Source: Granulicella sp. (GTDB taxonomy: Bacteria; Acidobacteriota; Terriglobia; Terriglobales; Acidobacteriaceae). Taken from it: a stretch of DNA of 23,209 bases. A program made the translations under genes and the position numbers. Below the pieces are notes generated by a model that searched no databases, had not been told where the DNA came from, and was given only the letters and a program-made list of their open reading frames with translations. Each line of letters begins with the position of its first letter. Within the stretch, counting starts at the first letter, position 1. The stretch covers positions 1 to 23,209 of the forward strand of contig PKWK01000309.1 in assembly GCA_003133205.1 (NCBI GenBank). The letters run 5' to 3'. Below, piece after piece: positions 12,834-21,758 of this stretch.

Positions 12834-14224
12834 CCTCTGCGTTGCCCGGCGCCACATTCCGCGATCCCGCTGGCTCGCTCAGCTTCGAAGACAACCTCGT
12901 GATTCGCAGGATCGGCCCCTCTGCGCGCAGCGCCGTGCTTGATCTCCTCGAGTCCCCCTTCTGCCGGACCATGCAGCAACGCGGGGACCTCATCGACGCC
13001 GTAATCGACAACTCCGATTCCGACGGGGGCCTTCGTCTTCACCATCCCAAGATCCCCATCCCCACCTACCCGTGGGAATGGACGCCCTCGCAATGGCTCG
13101 CCGCAGCCGAATTGACCCTGAACCTTTGTAACAACGCGCTCGCCGCTGGTTGGATCCTCAAGGACGCCACCCCGCTCAATGTCCTCTTCACCGGCACCCG
13201 TCCCATCTTTGTCGATATCCTCTCCTTCGAACGCCGCGATCCCAAATCTTCCATCTGGCTTGCCTACGGACAGTACGTGCGCACCTTCCTGCTGCCCTTG
13301 CTGATGAACCGAATGCTCAGTTGGCCGCTCTCCCTCAGCCTCTTCAAACGCGACGGATACGAGCCCGCCGACTGCTACGCCGCCCTCGGCTGGAGCCAGC
13401 GCCTTGCGCGCCAGGCCTTCTGGCCCATCACCCTGCCAACCATGCTCGATCGCCGCAAGAACGCCGACGCCCCGGCAAAGAAATCTTCCTCGCGCATCTA
13501 CGATCCTGAAGTCGCCACCGAAGTACTCAAGCGCACCCTGGCCAATCTCCGCCAGCGCACCCGCCGAGCGTTGCCGGCCAGCTCATCCTCCGACTGGAGC
13601 GAGTATCAGCACACGCTGACTCACTACACCCCCGAAGAAAGCCGGCAGAAGCTCGATTGGGTCCGTCGCACGATCGAAACATCGCGGCCCGCGCGCGTGC
13701 TCGACATCGGCGCCAACACCGGAGAGTTCAGCGCCCTCGCCGCCGAAATGGGTGCGGAAGTCGTCGCCCTCGAACGCGACATGGCCTGCGCCGATCGCCT
13801 CTTCCGCATGGCCCGCCAGCACAATCTCCCGATTCAGACCATCCACGCGGACATCGCGCGCCCGACCCCGGCCGTCGGCTGGGACAATGCCGAATCCGTC
13901 GCCCTGCTCCCTCGCCTTGAAGCAAAATTCGACCTCGTGCTGATGCTCGCGGTCATCCATCATCTCCTGCTGATGGAGCAGATACCGCTGTCCTCCATCG
14001 TCGCCCTCTGCCACCGTCTCACGCACCGTCACCTCGTCATCGAATGGGTGCCAGTCCAGGACCCCATGTACCAGAGCCTGATGCGCGGCCGCGATTCCCT
14101 CTACGGCTCCCTCACCGAAGCCGATCTCCTCACCGCCTGCACCGGGAGCTTTAACATGCGCAACAGGCAGGAACTCAATAACGGGCGCATCCTGTTTCTC
14201 TTTGAAAAGATCGCCGGATGCTGA
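12830..14224 (+). CDS. Kinase-like/SAM methyltransferase fusion protein, probable surface-glycan modification
   Basis: This 464-residue cytoplasmic protein has two parts. The C-terminal part (about 270-464) is a class I SAM-dependent methyltransferase: VLDIGANTGEF (290-300) is the SAM-binding Gly loop, VVALERD the acidic end of strand 2, and FDLVLMLAVIHH motif IV. The N-terminal part (1-210) contains GWILKDATPLNVLF then FVDILSFE. This resembles the catalytic and metal-binding loops of kinase/aminoglycoside-phosphotransferase folds (D112, N117, D129 in place of D, N, D), though a glycine-rich ATP loop is not obvious. Proteins of this layout are often labelled nodulation NoeA-related or plain methyltransferase. 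The gene overlaps its neighbours by 4 and 7 bp, so it acts with a small membrane protein and a membrane-bound phosphatase-superfamily enzyme. The kinase reading is inference; the methyltransferase is firm. Confidence 0.85.
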   Translation: MTSALPGATFRDPAGSLSFEDNLVIRRIGPSARSAVLDLLESPFCRTMQQRGDLIDAVIDNSDSDGGLRLHHPKIPIPTYPWEWTPSQWLAAAELTLNLCNNALAAGWILKDATPLNVLFTGTRPIFVDILSFERRDPKSSIWLAYGQYVRTFLLPLLMNRMLSWPLSLSLFKRDGYEPADCYAALGWSQRLARQAFWPITLPTMLDRRKNADAPAKKSSSRIYDPEVATEVLKRTLANLRQRTRRALPASSSSDWSEYQHTLTHYTPEESRQKLDWVRRTIETSRPARVLDIGANTGEFSALAAEMGAEVVALERDMACADRLFRMARQHNLPIQTIHADIARPTPAVGWDNAESVALLPRLEAKFDLVLMLAVIHHLLLMEQIPLSSIVALCHRLTHRHLVIEWVPVQDPMYQSLMRGRDSLYGSLTEADLLTACTGSFNMRNRQELNNGRILFLFEKIAGC

Positions 14225-15729
14225 AGAGACTCTGCCAATGCGTCGGACTTGCGTCGCTGATCCTGGTCGGCAACTACGGCGACCTCCTGGGCGGCGGCGC
14301 AGATGTCCGCATGCACACACCGCAGCCGCTCGCCCGCATCTGTTACGCGCAGATCACCGACATCCTGTTGGTCGCCCTGCTGCTCTTCGTTATCCTCAGC
14401 CTGACTGCGCGCACGCGATTCTACCCCTGGATACGCCTTCTCGCTGCCATCGTAATCCCGCCCTACCTCATCCAGCGCACCCAGTCCTTCTTCCCTTTCG
14501 ATCTCATCGAAGGCCTCGTCCTCATCCTCTTAGTGGTCTGGGCCAGCATCCTCCTGCTTCTGCTCCTGCGCTTTGGCAAATGGTACAGACGCCTGATGCG
14601 CGTCGGCAGCGCAGTTGCAGCGTCGCTCATCATCTTCGCTCTTTGCAGCGTTGCACAGCTTCTGTGGGTGGCACGCTGGAAGCCCGCGCCGAACGAGATT
14701 ACGGCTACCTGGGAATCCTCACCACAACCCCCTCGCCAACATCCTCTGCTCGTCTGGATCATCTTCGACGAACTCTCCTACGACCAGGTCTTTGAACATC
14801 GCGCGCGCGACCTCAACCTCCCCAACTTCGACGCCCTCCGCGCCCAGAGCACCCTCTTCACCGACACTCAGGCCGCCGGCTACCACACCGTCAAGATCGT
14901 CCCCTCGCTTCTAACAGGCAAGATCGTCGACGGCATCCGCTACAACTTCCACAACCACCTGTGGGTGCATCACGAATCCGAGTCGGGATGGCAGCCCATC
15001 GACGGCGCACAGACCGTCTTTGCGGACGCCGAGCAGGCAGGATGGCGCACCGCCGCCGTCGGCTGGTACAACCCCTACTGCTCCATCTATTCCGACGCCA
15101 TCCAGAACTGCTATTGGACGAACCACGACATGTTCGACGGTCTGATGGCTCAGGGCGCACCCTTCTGGACCAATGTCTACACACCCCTCGCGCAGGTCGT
15201 CCGCGAGATGAAATCCCCCGCCCGCGCGGACCGCGACCTCTGCACCTTCGACGTCCGCCACCGCAACCAGACCGAGACCGATCTTCAGCAGCACGCCTTT
15301 CAGCTATTGCACACCGACCAGGCCGACTTCATCTTCCTCCACTTCGCCATCCCCCACAGCCCCAACATCTGGAGCCGCATCCACGACGACTACACCCAGT
15401 ACTGCGACAGCTCTTACATCGACAACCTCGCGCTCGTCGACCGCGTTCTCGGTCGCGTTGTATCCACCCTTCAGGCCTCGCCGCGCTGGAGCGACACGAC
15501 CCTCATCGTCCAGGGCGACCACGGATGGCGGATCGATGCCTGGAACTGGCTCCCCGCGTGGACCGAGGAGGACGACGCGGCCTCGCACGGAGTCTTCGAC
15601 CAGCGCCCCGCACTCCTTATCCATCAATCCGGTCAGAGTCAGCCCCAGACCATAGCCAAGCCGTGGCCCATCGTCCAAATCCACTCCGTGGTGGAGCAAG
15701 TCTTCCACAGCCAGCCGCCGACTTTCTAG
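14218..15729 (+). CDS. Membrane-anchored sulfatase-like (alkaline phosphatase superfamily) hydrolase/transferase
   Basis: The protein has 503 residues. About five membrane segments lie in the first 152 residues (about 8-25, 43-63, 70-86, 97-117, 130-151), followed by an extracytoplasmic catalytic domain (about 174-503). Metal-site blocks are LVWIIFDELSYD (D184), LHFAIPHSP (H374, H379) and QGDHGWR (D433, H434). The nucleophile region reads GYHTVKIVPSLLTGK. It lacks CxPSR, so formylglycine-type sulfatase chemistry is not expected. A threonine (T224), as in phosphoethanolamine or phosphoglycerol transferases of this superfamily, is the likely nucleophile. ATG 14218 overlaps the methyltransferase stop by 7 bp. 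The protein probably modifies or releases a group on a surface lipid or glycan outside the cytoplasmic membrane. The superfamily is firm; the substrate is unknown. Confidence 0.85.
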   Translation: MLKRLCQCVGLASLILVGNYGDLLGGGADVRMHTPQPLARICYAQITDILLVALLLFVILSLTARTRFYPWIRLLAAIVIPPYLIQRTQSFFPFDLIEGLVLILLVVWASILLLLLLRFGKWYRRLMRVGSAVAASLIIFALCSVAQLLWVARWKPAPNEITATWESSPQPPRQHPLLVWIIFDELSYDQVFEHRARDLNLPNFDALRAQSTLFTDTQAAGYHTVKIVPSLLTGKIVDGIRYNFHNHLWVHHESESGWQPIDGAQTVFADAEQAGWRTAAVGWYNPYCSIYSDAIQNCYWTNHDMFDGLMAQGAPFWTNVYTPLAQVVREMKSPARADRDLCTFDVRHRNQTETDLQQHAFQLLHTDQADFIFLHFAIPHSPNIWSRIHDDYTQYCDSSYIDNLALVDRVLGRVVSTLQASPRWSDTTLIVQGDHGWRIDAWNWLPAWTEEDDAASHGVFDQRPALLIHQSGQSQPQTIAKPWPIVQIHSVVEQVFHSQPPTF

Positions 15730-15796
15730 GCCGCAAACTTCCTACGCCCGCTCCCGGCCCCATCGAAGGAAATACGAATATCATGGGGGAAGCGCT

Positions 15797-17911
15797 GTGT
15801 CTTCTCCTATACAAATTACGCGGCAGTTGGATGGCCCAGACGACCCTGCAGACTCGCGGGACGAGCGTGCGCAGGCAGCCGCGCGCAAGCTCCCCAGCCT
15901 GCACGATTTCTTCTCGCCCGGCGGCGTTCTCTCCCGTTCAGACCTCGAATTCGAGCACCGCAAAGGCCAGTACGAGATGGCCCGCGCGATCGAAAAAGCC
16001 TTCGCCGACAAGCGCCACCTGATCGTCGAAGCGGGGACTGGTACAGGCAAGACGCTCGCCTACCTGCTGCCCGCGTTGCGCCTCGCACGTGAACGCCAGC
16101 AACGCGTCATCATCTCCACCGGCACCAAGAATCTGCAGGAGCAGCTCTTCTTCAAGGATGTGCCCTTCCTCGAAAGCATCCTCGGCCCGCTCAAAGTTTG
16201 TTACATGAAGGGTCGCGGCAACTACCTGTGCAAGCACAAGCTCTATGCGCTGCGCGATTCGCCGCTGCTCTCCGGCCTCGAAGAAATATCGCAGTTCCAC
16301 GTCATCGCCGCGTGGGAGAAGACGACCGCGACCGGCGACCGCGCGGAAATCGACGCGCTGCCCGAGAACTCCGCGCTCTGGCCAAAGCTCGACGCGCGCG
16401 GCGAGGCCTGCCTCGGCCAAACCTGTCCCGACTGGGAGGGCTGCTTCATCACATCGATGCGGCGCAAGGCGCTTGAATCGGACATCGTCATCGTCAACCA
16501 TCATCTCTTCTTCGCCGACATGGCGATCAAGCTGCAAGCCGGCGCGTCGGCCGATGCGGGCGTTCTGCCAGCCGCCGGCGCAGTCATCTTCGACGAGGCG
16601 CATGAACTCGAAGAGACCGCCAGCAATTATTTCGGCATCGGCCTCAGCACACAGCGTTTCGACGAGCTCGCGCGCGATGTTGAAACGATGCTCCGCGCGA
16701 AGCAGGCCTCGACCTCCGCAATCGAAAGCGCAACAGCCACCCTCCGCGATCGCGCGCGCATGTTCTTCGCCGCGCTTCCAGTCGCAATCGATTCGAATAC
16801 TGGCCTCGGCCGCATGCCCTTCGAGCAGCGCGCAGAATTCCTCGAAGAGAGCGGCGACACCTATACCGGAGCACTCAACGCCCTCACGCGCCTCGAAGGC
16901 GAACTCGAACGGCTGAAAGAAGTCGACGAGGCTCCCGGCCTGCGCAAACGCACCGCCGACATCGCCACCCATCTGAAATTCCTGCTCGAATCGCAGGACC
17001 CCAACACCGTCTTCTGGATCGAGCGGCGCGCAGCCGGCGGCGTCCGCAGCCTTGCCCGCGGCGTCGGCCATGCGAGTCACCACACGCATTTGCAAGCCAC
17101 GCCCATCGATGTCTCGCAGCTTCTAGCAGGCGCGCTGTTCGAGGAGTACAGCTCCGTCGTGCTCACATCCGCAACGCTCACCGTCGCTTCGGGTGCGACC
17201 TCATCCGGCAACACCGTCTCCGGCTTCGAGCACATCTCCAAGCGTCTCGGCCTCGCAATGGCGCGCGAGCTCGTCGTGCCGTCACACTTCAACTATCCGC
17301 GCCAGGCGCTGCTCTATCTGCCGCCCGGAATGCCCGACCCGCGCGAGCCGGACTTTTTCATGCAGGCTGCCGAACGCACTCGCCGCGTACTCGAAATCAC
17401 CCGCGGCCGCGCCTTCTGCCTCTTCACCAGCTACGCCCAGATGCGCGCCATGCACGAGCGGCTCTCCGCCGAACTGCCCTACCCGCTGCTGCTGCAGGGA
17501 ACCGCCCCGCGCAATGTGCTACTCGAGCAATTCCGCGACACACCCGGCGCAGTGCTCTTCGGCACATCGAGCTTTTGGCAGGGCGTCGACGTGCAGGGCG
17601 AGCAGCTAAGCTGTGTCATCATCGACCGCCTGCCCTTCGCCGTCCCATCCGACCCCGTCGTCAAAGCCCGCATGGACGCGATTACCGCAGCGGGCGGCAG
17701 CGCCTTCTTCGACTACCAGGTGCCCAGCGCAGTGATCACCCTGAAACAAGGCTTCGGCCGCTTGGTCCGTTCGCTCAAGGATCGCGGAGTGCTGATGCTG
17801 CTCGATCCGCGCATCCAGCGCCAGCGCTACGGCCGCATCTTCCTCGACTCGCTCCCACCCTACCGCCTCACCCAATCCATCGAAGACGTAGAAGCCTTCT
17901 TCGCGTCGTAG
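15797..17911 (+). CDS. dinG: ATP-dependent DNA helicase, DinG/XPD-type with iron-sulfur cluster
   Basis: This 704-residue superfamily 2 helicase unwinds DNA 5' to 3' using ATP and acts in repair and removal of R-loops or other structures. GTGTGKT (80-86) is Walker A, FDEAHE (265-270) is the DEAH box, IISTGTKNLQEQL is motif Ia, and QGFGRLVRS near the C-terminus is motif VI. Four cysteines between Walker A and DEAH (C145, C205, C210, C216) form the 4Fe-4S site of the XPD/DinG branch. IDRLPFAVPSDP is a typical DinG block. The start is GTG 15797 with GGGGGA about six bases upstream. It lies 67 bp after the sulfatase-like gene on the same strand, so read-through from that operon is possible. It converges on the hydrolase gene with a 20-bp gap. 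It lacks the exonuclease domain seen in some Gram-positive DinG proteins. Confidence 0.93.
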   Translation: MSSPIQITRQLDGPDDPADSRDERAQAAARKLPSLHDFFSPGGVLSRSDLEFEHRKGQYEMARAIEKAFADKRHLIVEAGTGTGKTLAYLLPALRLARERQQRVIISTGTKNLQEQLFFKDVPFLESILGPLKVCYMKGRGNYLCKHKLYALRDSPLLSGLEEISQFHVIAAWEKTTATGDRAEIDALPENSALWPKLDARGEACLGQTCPDWEGCFITSMRRKALESDIVIVNHHLFFADMAIKLQAGASADAGVLPAAGAVIFDEAHELEETASNYFGIGLSTQRFDELARDVETMLRAKQASTSAIESATATLRDRARMFFAALPVAIDSNTGLGRMPFEQRAEFLEESGDTYTGALNALTRLEGELERLKEVDEAPGLRKRTADIATHLKFLLESQDPNTVFWIERRAAGGVRSLARGVGHASHHTHLQATPIDVSQLLAGALFEEYSSVVLTSATLTVASGATSSGNTVSGFEHISKRLGLAMARELVVPSHFNYPRQALLYLPPGMPDPREPDFFMQAAERTRRVLEITRGRAFCLFTSYAQMRAMHERLSAELPYPLLLQGTAPRNVLLEQFRDTPGAVLFGTSSFWQGVDVQGEQLSCVIIDRLPFAVPSDPVVKARMDAITAAGGSAFFDYQVPSAVITLKQGFGRLVRSLKDRGVLMLLDPRIQRQRYGRIFLDSLPPYRLTQSIEDVEAFFAS

Positions 17912-17931
17912 CCGGTTTCACCCGCGCTGAA

Positions 17932-19062
17932 TCAACTTACCGGTATCGGCATGACGTTCGGACAGGTGCGTTCGGAGTCGGAATCAACCTCGCGCAAAGC
18001 TCCACTCTCAGCATGGAATGCTCGCGCAGCCGCGGGAATTCTCGTGCGCGTCACTTGTTCCACCATTCCGCGAATTGTGTCGAGAACCAGCTCCGGCTCA
18101 TCCAGATGCACCCAGTGGCCGCTTCTCTCGGCGATCACCTGCCGCGCCTCAGACCCGATGCGGCGCAGCCTCTCGCTGCACAGAGGCTCCGAGTTGCCCG
18201 GCGTCAGCAGCACCACCGGCACTCCCTCCACCGCCTCCGCGCGATGCATCTCGGCGACGGTCGCAGGCACCGCATCCAGATGCGCCGCAAGTCCGCGGTA
18301 GAACTTCGGCGTCGACCAGTGTGCCGCAACGATCGGCCACACCTCGCGCGGCATCTTGCCGACCTCGCACGTAATCCGCTCCATCACATGCAATCCCCCT
18401 TGAGCGGCTGCCGCACGACTAAACGCCCGCGAGACCTTCCCAGAGCGGCACAGTTGCGACGTCGTCGCCAGCCGCGCCAGGCCAAATCGCGCGAACGGAA
18501 TCCCATACCCCGCCATTCGTATTCCACGCTCCAGAAGCTGGCGCTGCGCCTCGTTCACGGGCGGCCATTCCTCGGTGCGCATCGCGTCCACCAGCACCAC
18601 GCCCGCAACCTCGCCGGGATAAAGGGCCGCATAGCGCCGCACCACCAACCCTCCAAACGAATGCCCCACCAGCACATAGGGTCCTGAAATCCCCGCCTGC
18701 TGCAACATCTCCCGCAACTCTCGCGCGATGTTCGATGGGGTGCGCTCGGACGCAGATGCACTGCTCCAGCCCAGCCCGCCGCGATCGTAACTTACAGCTC
18801 GCGTATAGCCGGCCACTGACTTCTGCACCCGCAGCCAGTTCTGACTGGTCGCCGCGATCCCCGACTCGAAAACCACGGTCGGGCCGACCCCATTTCCGTG
18901 TCCCATGTCGGACACGTACATCCGTCGTCCATCCCCAACTTCGACCAATCGGCCTAACCCGATGTAGCGCCTCCGGTCCTTTAGAGCTCCAACCAATTGG
19001 TAGACCATGCCCACGACCGGCAACACGGGGATCAATAACAGGAGCCACAGCAGTCGAACCAT
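17932..19062 (-). CDS. Alpha/beta hydrolase with N-terminal membrane anchor
   Basis: The protein has 376 residues. An N-terminal hydrophobic helix (3-20) is likely an uncleaved anchor or signal. The alpha/beta-hydrolase fold follows: TVVFESGIAATSQNW gives the oxyanion-hole strand, VSYDRGGLGWS is the usual next strand, and YVLVGHSFGGLVVRRYA carries the nucleophile elbow with S135. SGHWVHLDEPELV near 314-326 holds the catalytic His, most likely H316. The acid residue is probably after the strand VPVVLLTPGN but is not certain. The layout fits family hydrolases acting on esters or similar small substrates; the substrate is unknown. The roughly 35-residue tail after the fold is polar. ATG 19062 has GGAGAG six bases upstream. 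A divergent 175-bp gap separates it from the decayed molybdoenzyme genes. Confidence 0.9.
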   Translation of the reverse strand: MVRLLWLLLLIPVLPVVGMVYQLVGALKDRRRYIGLGRLVEVGDGRRMYVSDMGHGNGVGPTVVFESGIAATSQNWLRVQKSVAGYTRAVSYDRGGLGWSSASASERTPSNIARELREMLQQAGISGPYVLVGHSFGGLVVRRYAALYPGEVAGVVLVDAMRTEEWPPVNEAQRQLLERGIRMAGYGIPFARFGLARLATTSQLCRSGKVSRAFSRAAAAQGGLHVMERITCEVGKMPREVWPIVAAHWSTPKFYRGLAAHLDAVPATVAEMHRAEAVEGVPVVLLTPGNSEPLCSERLRRIGSEARQVIAERSGHWVHLDEPELVLDTIRGMVEQVTRTRIPAAARAFHAESGALREVDSDSERTCPNVMPIPVS

Positions 19063-19237
19063 TTAATTCTCTCCGGGAGTATTGAGTTGGTTGAGATCAA
19101 ACTCCAGCGTTAATGTCGCCCTTGTTCTTGGCCTGGACTCGTCTCGGGATGCATTTTCCCATAAGACTAGTCACCCGCCGTCGCGCTGTCCAGACAATCG
19201 GCAACCGCCCCTCCAACATTTGCATCTTTTTGGACCA

Positions 19238-19738
19238 ATGGCGAAAATCGTTGCCCTGACCGCTCTCGAAGCCACCATCCAGATTCAGGGAGTCAAAGGC
19301 GAACGCACCGTCCCCATCAACGATTTTTATCTGCTGCCCGGCACCACCCCCAACCGCGAAACTGTCCTCGAACCGGGCGACTTGATCACCCACGTCACGC
19401 TCCCCGCTCCCGCGCCAGGCACGCGTTCCGTTTACCTAAAACTGCGTGACCGCGAGGCCTATGAATTCGCCCTCGCCTCCGCCGCTGTCGTCGCAACCGT
19501 CAAAGGTGGAACATTCAGCCGCGTTCGCATCGCCCTCGGAGGAGTCGGCACCAAACCGTGGCGCTCCACCGAAGCCGAGCAAGCCCTCGAAGGGAAGCCG
19601 ATCGGAGCCGCAACCTTCCGCGACGCCGCCGAGGCCGCTCTCCAGGACGCCCGCCCACGCACCGGCAATGCCTTCAAAGTGGAACTGTCCAAACGCTGCC
19701 TGGTGCGCGCGCTCGCCCTCGCGACCGCCCAGGCCTGA
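19238..19738 (+). pseudogene. FAD-binding subunit of a xanthine dehydrogenase-family enzyme, N-terminus deleted
   Basis: The frame from ATG 19238 encodes 166 residues matching the C-terminal half of the medium (FAD) subunit of periplasmic aldehyde/xanthine dehydrogenase-type enzymes. It has VALTALEATIQIQGVKGERTVPINDFYLLPG, written here as VALTALEATIQIQG then VPINDFYLLPG. LEPGDLITHVTLP, REAYEFALASAAV and RIALGGVGTKPWR follow. Intact relatives have about 320-330 residues. The whole FAD-binding N-terminal domain, including its Gly-rich FAD loop, is missing, so it cannot hold FAD. The open frame runs upstream to 19082, but that part shows no family similarity. The break in homology lies near 19235. 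It is followed 42 bp later by the damaged molybdopterin subunit gene. The iron-sulfur subunit gene normally upstream is absent. Confidence 0.8.
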
Positions 19739-19780
19739 AGAACTCTCTCGCTCGCCGCACAACGCACCAGGAGAAACGCA

Positions 19781-21628
19781 ATGCTCAGTTACCTGTTCGA
19801 GTCGGACGACACCACCCCCGCGAAGCCGCAAGCCGCGCCCTACACGCCATCGCCCATCATCGGAGCCTCGATCGCACGCATCGCATCCTCCACCCACCTG
19901 CCAACGGTCGTAGTGGCATAAGCGAAGGCCGCCCGGTCCTGTCGGACGACACCGTCCACTACTGGGGCCAATACGTCGCGCTTGCCGTCGCCGAAACCTT
20001 CGAGCAGGCCCAGGCCGCGGCGGCAGCCGTGCGAGTGCAGTACGACCCGCAGAAACCCGACGTCTCCACCGCATTGGACGACCTCAACATCGCGCCAAGC
20101 GTCCCCAGCAAGCGCGGCGACACCGGCACAGCCTTTCCGGCCGCTCCCGTCCAGGGTCGACGAGACCTATTCCACGCCGGTCGAGACTCACAACCCAATG
20201 GAGATGCACGCCAGCAGCGCCGTGTGGGACGGCAAGAGCTTCACGTTGTACGCATCCTCCCAGAATGTAGACGGCTACTTCAACGCCTTGTCGCAGGCCC
20301 TCGGCGTACCCAAAGAAAACGTGCGGATCATCTCCCGCTTCATCGGCTCAGGCTTCGGCTCCAAGCTCTCCCCGTGGCCGAACTCGATACTCGCGGCAAC
20401 CGCGGCGAGCAAGCTCAACCGCCCGGTCAAATTAACCGTCTCGCGCAAGATGATGTTCACCTCCACCGGCCATCGCCCACGCACCCAGCAGCGCATGCGA
20501 ATCGGCGCCACACCCGACGGAAAGCTGGTCTCCCTCCAGCAGGACTACCGCAACCATTCCTCCATCGGCGACAATGTCCGCGAAAATTGCGGCCAAGCCA
20601 CGCCGTTCCTCTATAGCGTCCCAAATCTGCTGGTCACCTCGGCCATCGTCAAGCGCAACGTCGGCACGCCTTGTCCAATGCGCGGCCCCGGCGCAGTTCC
20701 CGGCCTCTTCGCCGTCGAGTCTGCCATGGATGAGCTCGCCGTCAAGCTCAAGATGGACCCGGTGGAACTGCGCCTGCGCAACGACACCCTCATCGACGAG
20801 AGCACCGGTAAGCCATTCTCCTCACGCCACTATAAGGAATGCTTTCAGACCGGCGCGGGAAAATTCGGCTGGTCCCGCCGTACCCCGGCCGTGGGTTCCA
20901 TACGGAAGGGCAATTTGGTCCTGGGCTGGGGAGTCGCGGGTGCCTCCTGGGGCGCCGGTCGCCGCGGCTCCGAGGCGACCGACGTTCTGAAAGACGACGG
21001 CACCGTCAGCGTCAGCAGCGCAACCCAGGACACCGGCACCGGCACTTACACGGTCATGGCCCAGATCGTCAGCGACCGCACCGGCATTCCCGTCCACCGA
21101 ATCGACGTGGTGCTCGGCGACAGTTCGCTCGTCCCCGGGCCCGGGTCCGGGGGCTCGACCGCGACCGCTAGCATCGTGCCCGCCGTCGCCGACGGCGCCG
21201 ACGCCGCTGTCAAGTCCCTTCTCACGATCGCAACCCAGACCAGCGGCTCGCCCTTCTTTCAGCAGGATCCCGCGGCGCTCACCGTCTCCGGCGGACGAAT
21301 CCACGCATCCGGGAAGTCCCCCGAAAGCGGCGTTCCCTTCCAGGATGTGCTCAGGATGGCCAAGGTGGCCTCAGCCACTGGCGCTGGCCGTGTCGGCGGC
21401 CTCGGCTCAGACAGCAACGCACGCGACTACTCCACCCATTCCTTCGGCGCGCAGTTCGCCGAGGTCATGGGTGTAGGCATGGCGCTGATGGAACAGACGA
21501 TCTACGACACCCGCAATGGCCATCCCGTCAACGACAACTTCGCCGACTACCTCGTACCGACCAACGCCGACTCACCCTCCGGAGTTCCTCCACCCGCAAT
21601 TACTCCGGTCGCCCCTAGCGCCAAGTGA
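19781..21628 (+). pseudogene. Molybdopterin-binding subunit of a xanthine dehydrogenase-family enzyme, decayed
   Basis: The homologous coding spans two frames. ATG 19781 has AGGAG seven bases upstream and runs to TAA at 19919-19921 (start SYLFESDDTTP). Homology resumes in the next frame at about 19921 (VHYWGQYVALAVAETFEQA), then shifts back at 20155, where one extra G in a GGG run separates PVQ from VDETYSTPVETHNP. The rest, to 21628, has IGSGFGSKL, GPGAVPGLFAVESAMDELA and GGSTATASIVPAVA. Two more defects are visible. Most of the N-terminal hammerhead domain is gone. Near 21468 an in-frame deletion joins HSFGAQFAEV directly to MGVGMALMEQT, removing about 35 residues. The C-terminus also lacks the GAKGxGEIG block with the catalytic Glu. 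The reading frame after 20156 is long and open, so decay may be recent. The enzyme cannot work as encoded. Confidence 0.85.
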
Positions 21629-21670
21629 CCGTGTTTCACGTCTTCCCTCGATCTAAATCGCACATCGCAG

Positions 21671-21704
21671 GTCCGGCCCCATTCCTCAAGAGAAAGGGCC
21701 GGAC
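21671..21704. terminator. Perfect 9-bp inverted repeat between converging genes
   Basis: gtccggccc (21671-21679) pairs with gggccggac (21696-21704) around a 16-base loop. It lies between the ends of two converging genes, where a shared terminator is expected, but neither side has a T-run. The right arm can alternatively pair with ccggccc at 21725-21731. Confidence 0.5.
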
Positions 21705-21758
21705 AGAACTCCGAAGAGTCTTGCCCGGCCCAATCGTTAGTACCTCCGAATTGATTCC

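Noticed and set aside
15938..17095. 385-codon open frame on the minus strand
   Set aside because: It is antisense to dinG, whose helicase motifs and four cluster cysteines are all in place.
21134..21145. 12-bp palindrome cccgggcccggg
   Set aside because: It encodes part of a Pro/Gly loop in the molybdopterin subunit remnant and is explained by GC-rich codon use.
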